Origin: an uncultured Eubacterium sp.
Lineage (GTDB): Bacteria > Bacillota > Clostridia > Lachnospirales > Lachnospiraceae
Reading direction: 5' to 3'
Assembly: GCA_905236225.1 (NCBI GenBank)
Contig: CAJOPM010000136.1
Span: 1-6,493, forward strand
Length of the DNA: 6,493 nt
Shown: positions 4,724-6,493 of the stretch, in pieces
Numbering within the stretch: position 1 is the first letter of the stretch
How the letters are laid out: each line of letters starts with the position of its first letter
Notes under the pieces: generated by a model
What the model saw: the letters and a program-made list of their open reading frames with translations, nothing else
The model's database searches: none
What the model was told of the DNA's origin: nothing
Translations under genes and position numbers: made by a program

Positions 4724-6406
4724 ATGACAAACATAGTTTATAATACTATGGTAAAAAAAGGAAAAGAATCGCTTCGCGATATAGATGCAAACAGCAGAAG
4801 AGCGGAAGCAATAAGCGAGGAACTGTTATTTAAATTACTTGATAAGAATAAAGAGACGGAATATGGTAAAAAACATGATTTTGCCAATATTCATACCATA
4901 GAAGATTACAAAAAAAAGGTCCCGTTTTCAGAGTATGATGACTATCAACCATATATTAAGAGAATGGTAGAAGATAATGAGAAGAATCTTCTTACGGCCG
5001 AGGAACCAAAACATTACGCGCTAAGCAGCGGTAGTGTAGGAGTCCCAAAACACATTCCCGTTTCGCAAGAGCAGCTTGATATCTATTCTAAGTATGGTAC
5101 GGCTATGTTATTCGGAGTAATGGATGAATATTATAGAAATACGACCGGCAGCAAGGTTCCACCGGGAAAAGGCTTAAACAATATAGAGCTTAAAATGATG
5201 GAGACAAAGCATGGCGTTCCTAAGGGCGCGATATCGGCCACTTTGTTAAAACCTGTTAAAAACTTAGTGGGTCATATATCTACAACGCCTTGGACTGTAT
5301 GCTGCCCTCCTTGCGAGATGAATGGAAAATATATGAAAGCTCTGTTTGCGTTAGCAGAAAGAGATTTGGCATATTTTGATTCTTCATTTATGACCGGGCT
5401 TGTCGATATTATGGACTATATAAAAGAAAACTGGGAAATGCTCTGTGACAATATAGAGCATGGGGAAATAGATGCATCTATAGATATACCGGGGCAGATA
5501 AGAAGTGAACTTGAAGCTCTGATCAAAGCTGATAAGCAAAGGGCGATGGAACTTAGAGCAGAGTTTAAGAAAGGCTTTGATACACCAATTATTCCAAGAA
5601 TATGGCCAAAGGTATTTTATGTGGGTGCTATAGGTACCGGAGGTTTCTTTACTTATACCAGGAAGATGCGCAGATATACCGGAAAGAACATTCCGTTTGA
5701 TAATCTTTGCTATGCTGCAAGTGAGGCTTTTATTGCCGTTTGCAGAAGAAGCGGAGATGATTCATATGTACTAGTGCCGGAAGGCGGATTTTATGAGTTT
5801 ATTCCTATGAACTCGGATGATGAGGAAAGTACGGTGACTATGGAAGAGTTAGAGATAGGAGAAGACTATGAGATTGTAGTCACTAATATCTCAGGATTCT
5901 ATAGATATAAGTTAAAGGATGTAATTCGTGTAACCGGTTTTTATAATCAGGCGCCTCTTATACAGTTTGTATATAGGAAGTCTCAGTTGCTTTCCATAGC
6001 GGGTGAAAAGACAAATGAAGAGGCCTTAAGATGGTCTGTTGAGCAGTTCATTAAGGACACTGAGCTTACGATTGCAGATTACAGCGTATATGCAGATGCA
6101 GATACTGAGCCGGGGCATTATGTAGTATTAATGGAACCGCAAGAAATAGTTAACAAAGAAGATATTGAGAAGTATCGCACAATTATAGAAGAAAAGCTGA
6201 TGCAGGCTAATCCTTCGTATGGTGACAAGGTAAGAACCGGCATATTAGGAAAGACGGAACTGGTATTTTTGCAGCAGCAGACTTATCAGTTATATCGAGA
6301 TATGATGATAATGAAGGGAACATCACCTAATCAGCTAAAGCCAGTTAGGATAATAGATACTCCCATGAAAGAAAAATTCTTCTTTGGCCTTAAAGAAAGA
6401 TACTAA
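4724..6406 (+). CDS. GH3 family protein (ANL-superfamily acyl-acid amido synthetase-like)
   Basis: GH3 enzymes adenylate a carboxylic acid with ATP and pass the acyl group to an amine, usually an amino acid. Plant members conjugate auxin, jasmonate or benzoates, while bacterial roles are mostly unknown. From the ATG at 4724 the product has 560 residues, the usual length. ATP-binding motif SSGSVGVPK is at 101-109, YAASEA at 330-335 matches the family's second motif with Glu334, and GFYRYKLKDVIRV at 391-403 matches the third and keeps Asp399. GEKTNEEAL near 427-435 holds a lysine in the C-terminal lid. The usual YRxGD-type glycine is lysine here (Lys398). There is no signal peptide, so it acts in the cytoplasm. 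The GTG at 4685 lies at the G run and is an unlikely start. TGGGA at 4713-4717 is a weak ribosome binding site for 4724, and the ATG at 4748 is a second choice. The gene follows the Big_2 gene by 59 bases. Confidence 0.85.
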   Translation: MTNIVYNTMVKKGKESLRDIDANSRRAEAISEELLFKLLDKNKETEYGKKHDFANIHTIEDYKKKVPFSEYDDYQPYIKRMVEDNEKNLLTAEEPKHYALSSGSVGVPKHIPVSQEQLDIYSKYGTAMLFGVMDEYYRNTTGSKVPPGKGLNNIELKMMETKHGVPKGAISATLLKPVKNLVGHISTTPWTVCCPPCEMNGKYMKALFALAERDLAYFDSSFMTGLVDIMDYIKENWEMLCDNIEHGEIDASIDIPGQIRSELEALIKADKQRAMELRAEFKKGFDTPIIPRIWPKVFYVGAIGTGGFFTYTRKMRRYTGKNIPFDNLCYAASEAFIAVCRRSGDDSYVLVPEGGFYEFIPMNSDDEESTVTMEELEIGEDYEIVVTNISGFYRYKLKDVIRVTGFYNQAPLIQFVYRKSQLLSIAGEKTNEEALRWSVEQFIKDTELTIADYSVYADADTEPGHYVVLMEPQEIVNKEDIEKYRTIIEEKLMQANPSYGDKVRTGILGKTELVFLQQQTYQLYRDMMIMKGTSPNQLKPVRIIDTPMKEKFFFGLKERY

Positions 6407-6410
6407 TTTA

Positions 6411-6481
6411 TCTCAGTCGGATAAGCCCCCTTCCTCTAAGCGTAGCGAAGGTAGGGGTTATAACAAACTGGTCTCAGTCGG
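6411..6481 (+). repeat. 10-bp direct repeat TCTCAGTCGG, two copies 61 bp apart
   Basis: TCTCAGTCGG occurs at 6411-6420, just after the GH3 stop codon, and again at 6472-6481, near the window end. GGGGTTA is also repeated, at 6454-6460 and 6480-6486. The first copy precedes the hairpin at 6424-6459. The second runs into GGGTTACCC (6481-6489), a short palindrome that may begin another structure cut off by the window. This may be the edge of an intergenic repeat element. Confidence 0.5.
6424..6459. terminator. GC-rich imperfect hairpin after the GH3 gene, possible terminator
   Basis: CCCCTTCCT at 6427-6435 pairs with AGGTAGGGG at 6449-6457 with a single T-T mismatch. A 13-base loop remains, inside which CTA (6436-6438) can pair with TAG (6443-6445). 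The outer edge adds A6424-T6459 around a bulge. It starts 18 bases after the stop codon, a normal place for a terminator, but the following bases TTATAACAAA are a weak U-tract. It could also be part of a repeated intergenic element. Confidence 0.45.
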
Positions 6482-6493
6482 GGTTACCCTAAA

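Noticed and set aside
4720..4725. TATAAT overlapping the ATG of the GH3 gene, read as a promoter
   Set aside because: No -35 match lies upstream, and a start from it would need the ATG at 4748, which has no ribosome binding site. A chance match in AT-rich sequence is likelier.

Overview
The window looks like a low-GC chromosomal segment from an anaerobic Bacillota, most likely Clostridia of the Lachnospiraceae type. That placement is an inference. It rests on AT-rich codon use, strong AGGAGG-type ribosome binding sites, a lipoprotein signal, a lysine-rich Big_2 surface protein and a bacterial GH3-family enzyme. No rRNA, tRNA, CRISPR array, transposase or phage gene is visible.

Left edge (1-1020). 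The 3' end of a rightward reading frame (stop 78-80) converges on a leftward gene (121-987), with a strong hairpin terminator between them. The leftward gene encodes an acetolactate decarboxylase with a full catalytic domain behind a lipoprotein signal peptide. The acetoin-forming step is therefore predicted to occur outside the membrane. No acetolactate synthase gene is in the window.

Middle (1021-3070). A divergent intergenic region carries candidate promoters and a long AT-rich dyad. Three tightly spaced rightward genes follow and probably form an operon: a hexapeptide-repeat sugar O-acetyltransferase, a single-domain MazG nucleotide pyrophosphohydrolase, and an exported GH114/TM1410-like (alpha/beta)8-barrel protein. 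The first and third suggest carbohydrate modification. MazG is a housekeeping nucleotide-sanitising enzyme and may be there only by co-transcription.

Right (3071-6493). A good extended -10 promoter and a 5'-leader hairpin precede a secreted 480-residue protein. It has an acidic N-terminal region of unknown fold and two lysine-rich Big_2 (bacterial Ig-like) domains. After a short gap with an eight-G run comes a 560-residue protein of the GH3 family (acyl-adenylating amido synthetases of the ANL superfamily, best known from plant auxin and jasmonate conjugation). The window ends in a GC-rich hairpin flanked by a 10-bp direct repeat.

I do not see a convincing new multi-gene system. The items most worth a second look are the lipoprotein acetolactate decarboxylase, the bacterial GH3 enzyme with a lysine in a normally glycine position, and the poly-G tract in front of it.
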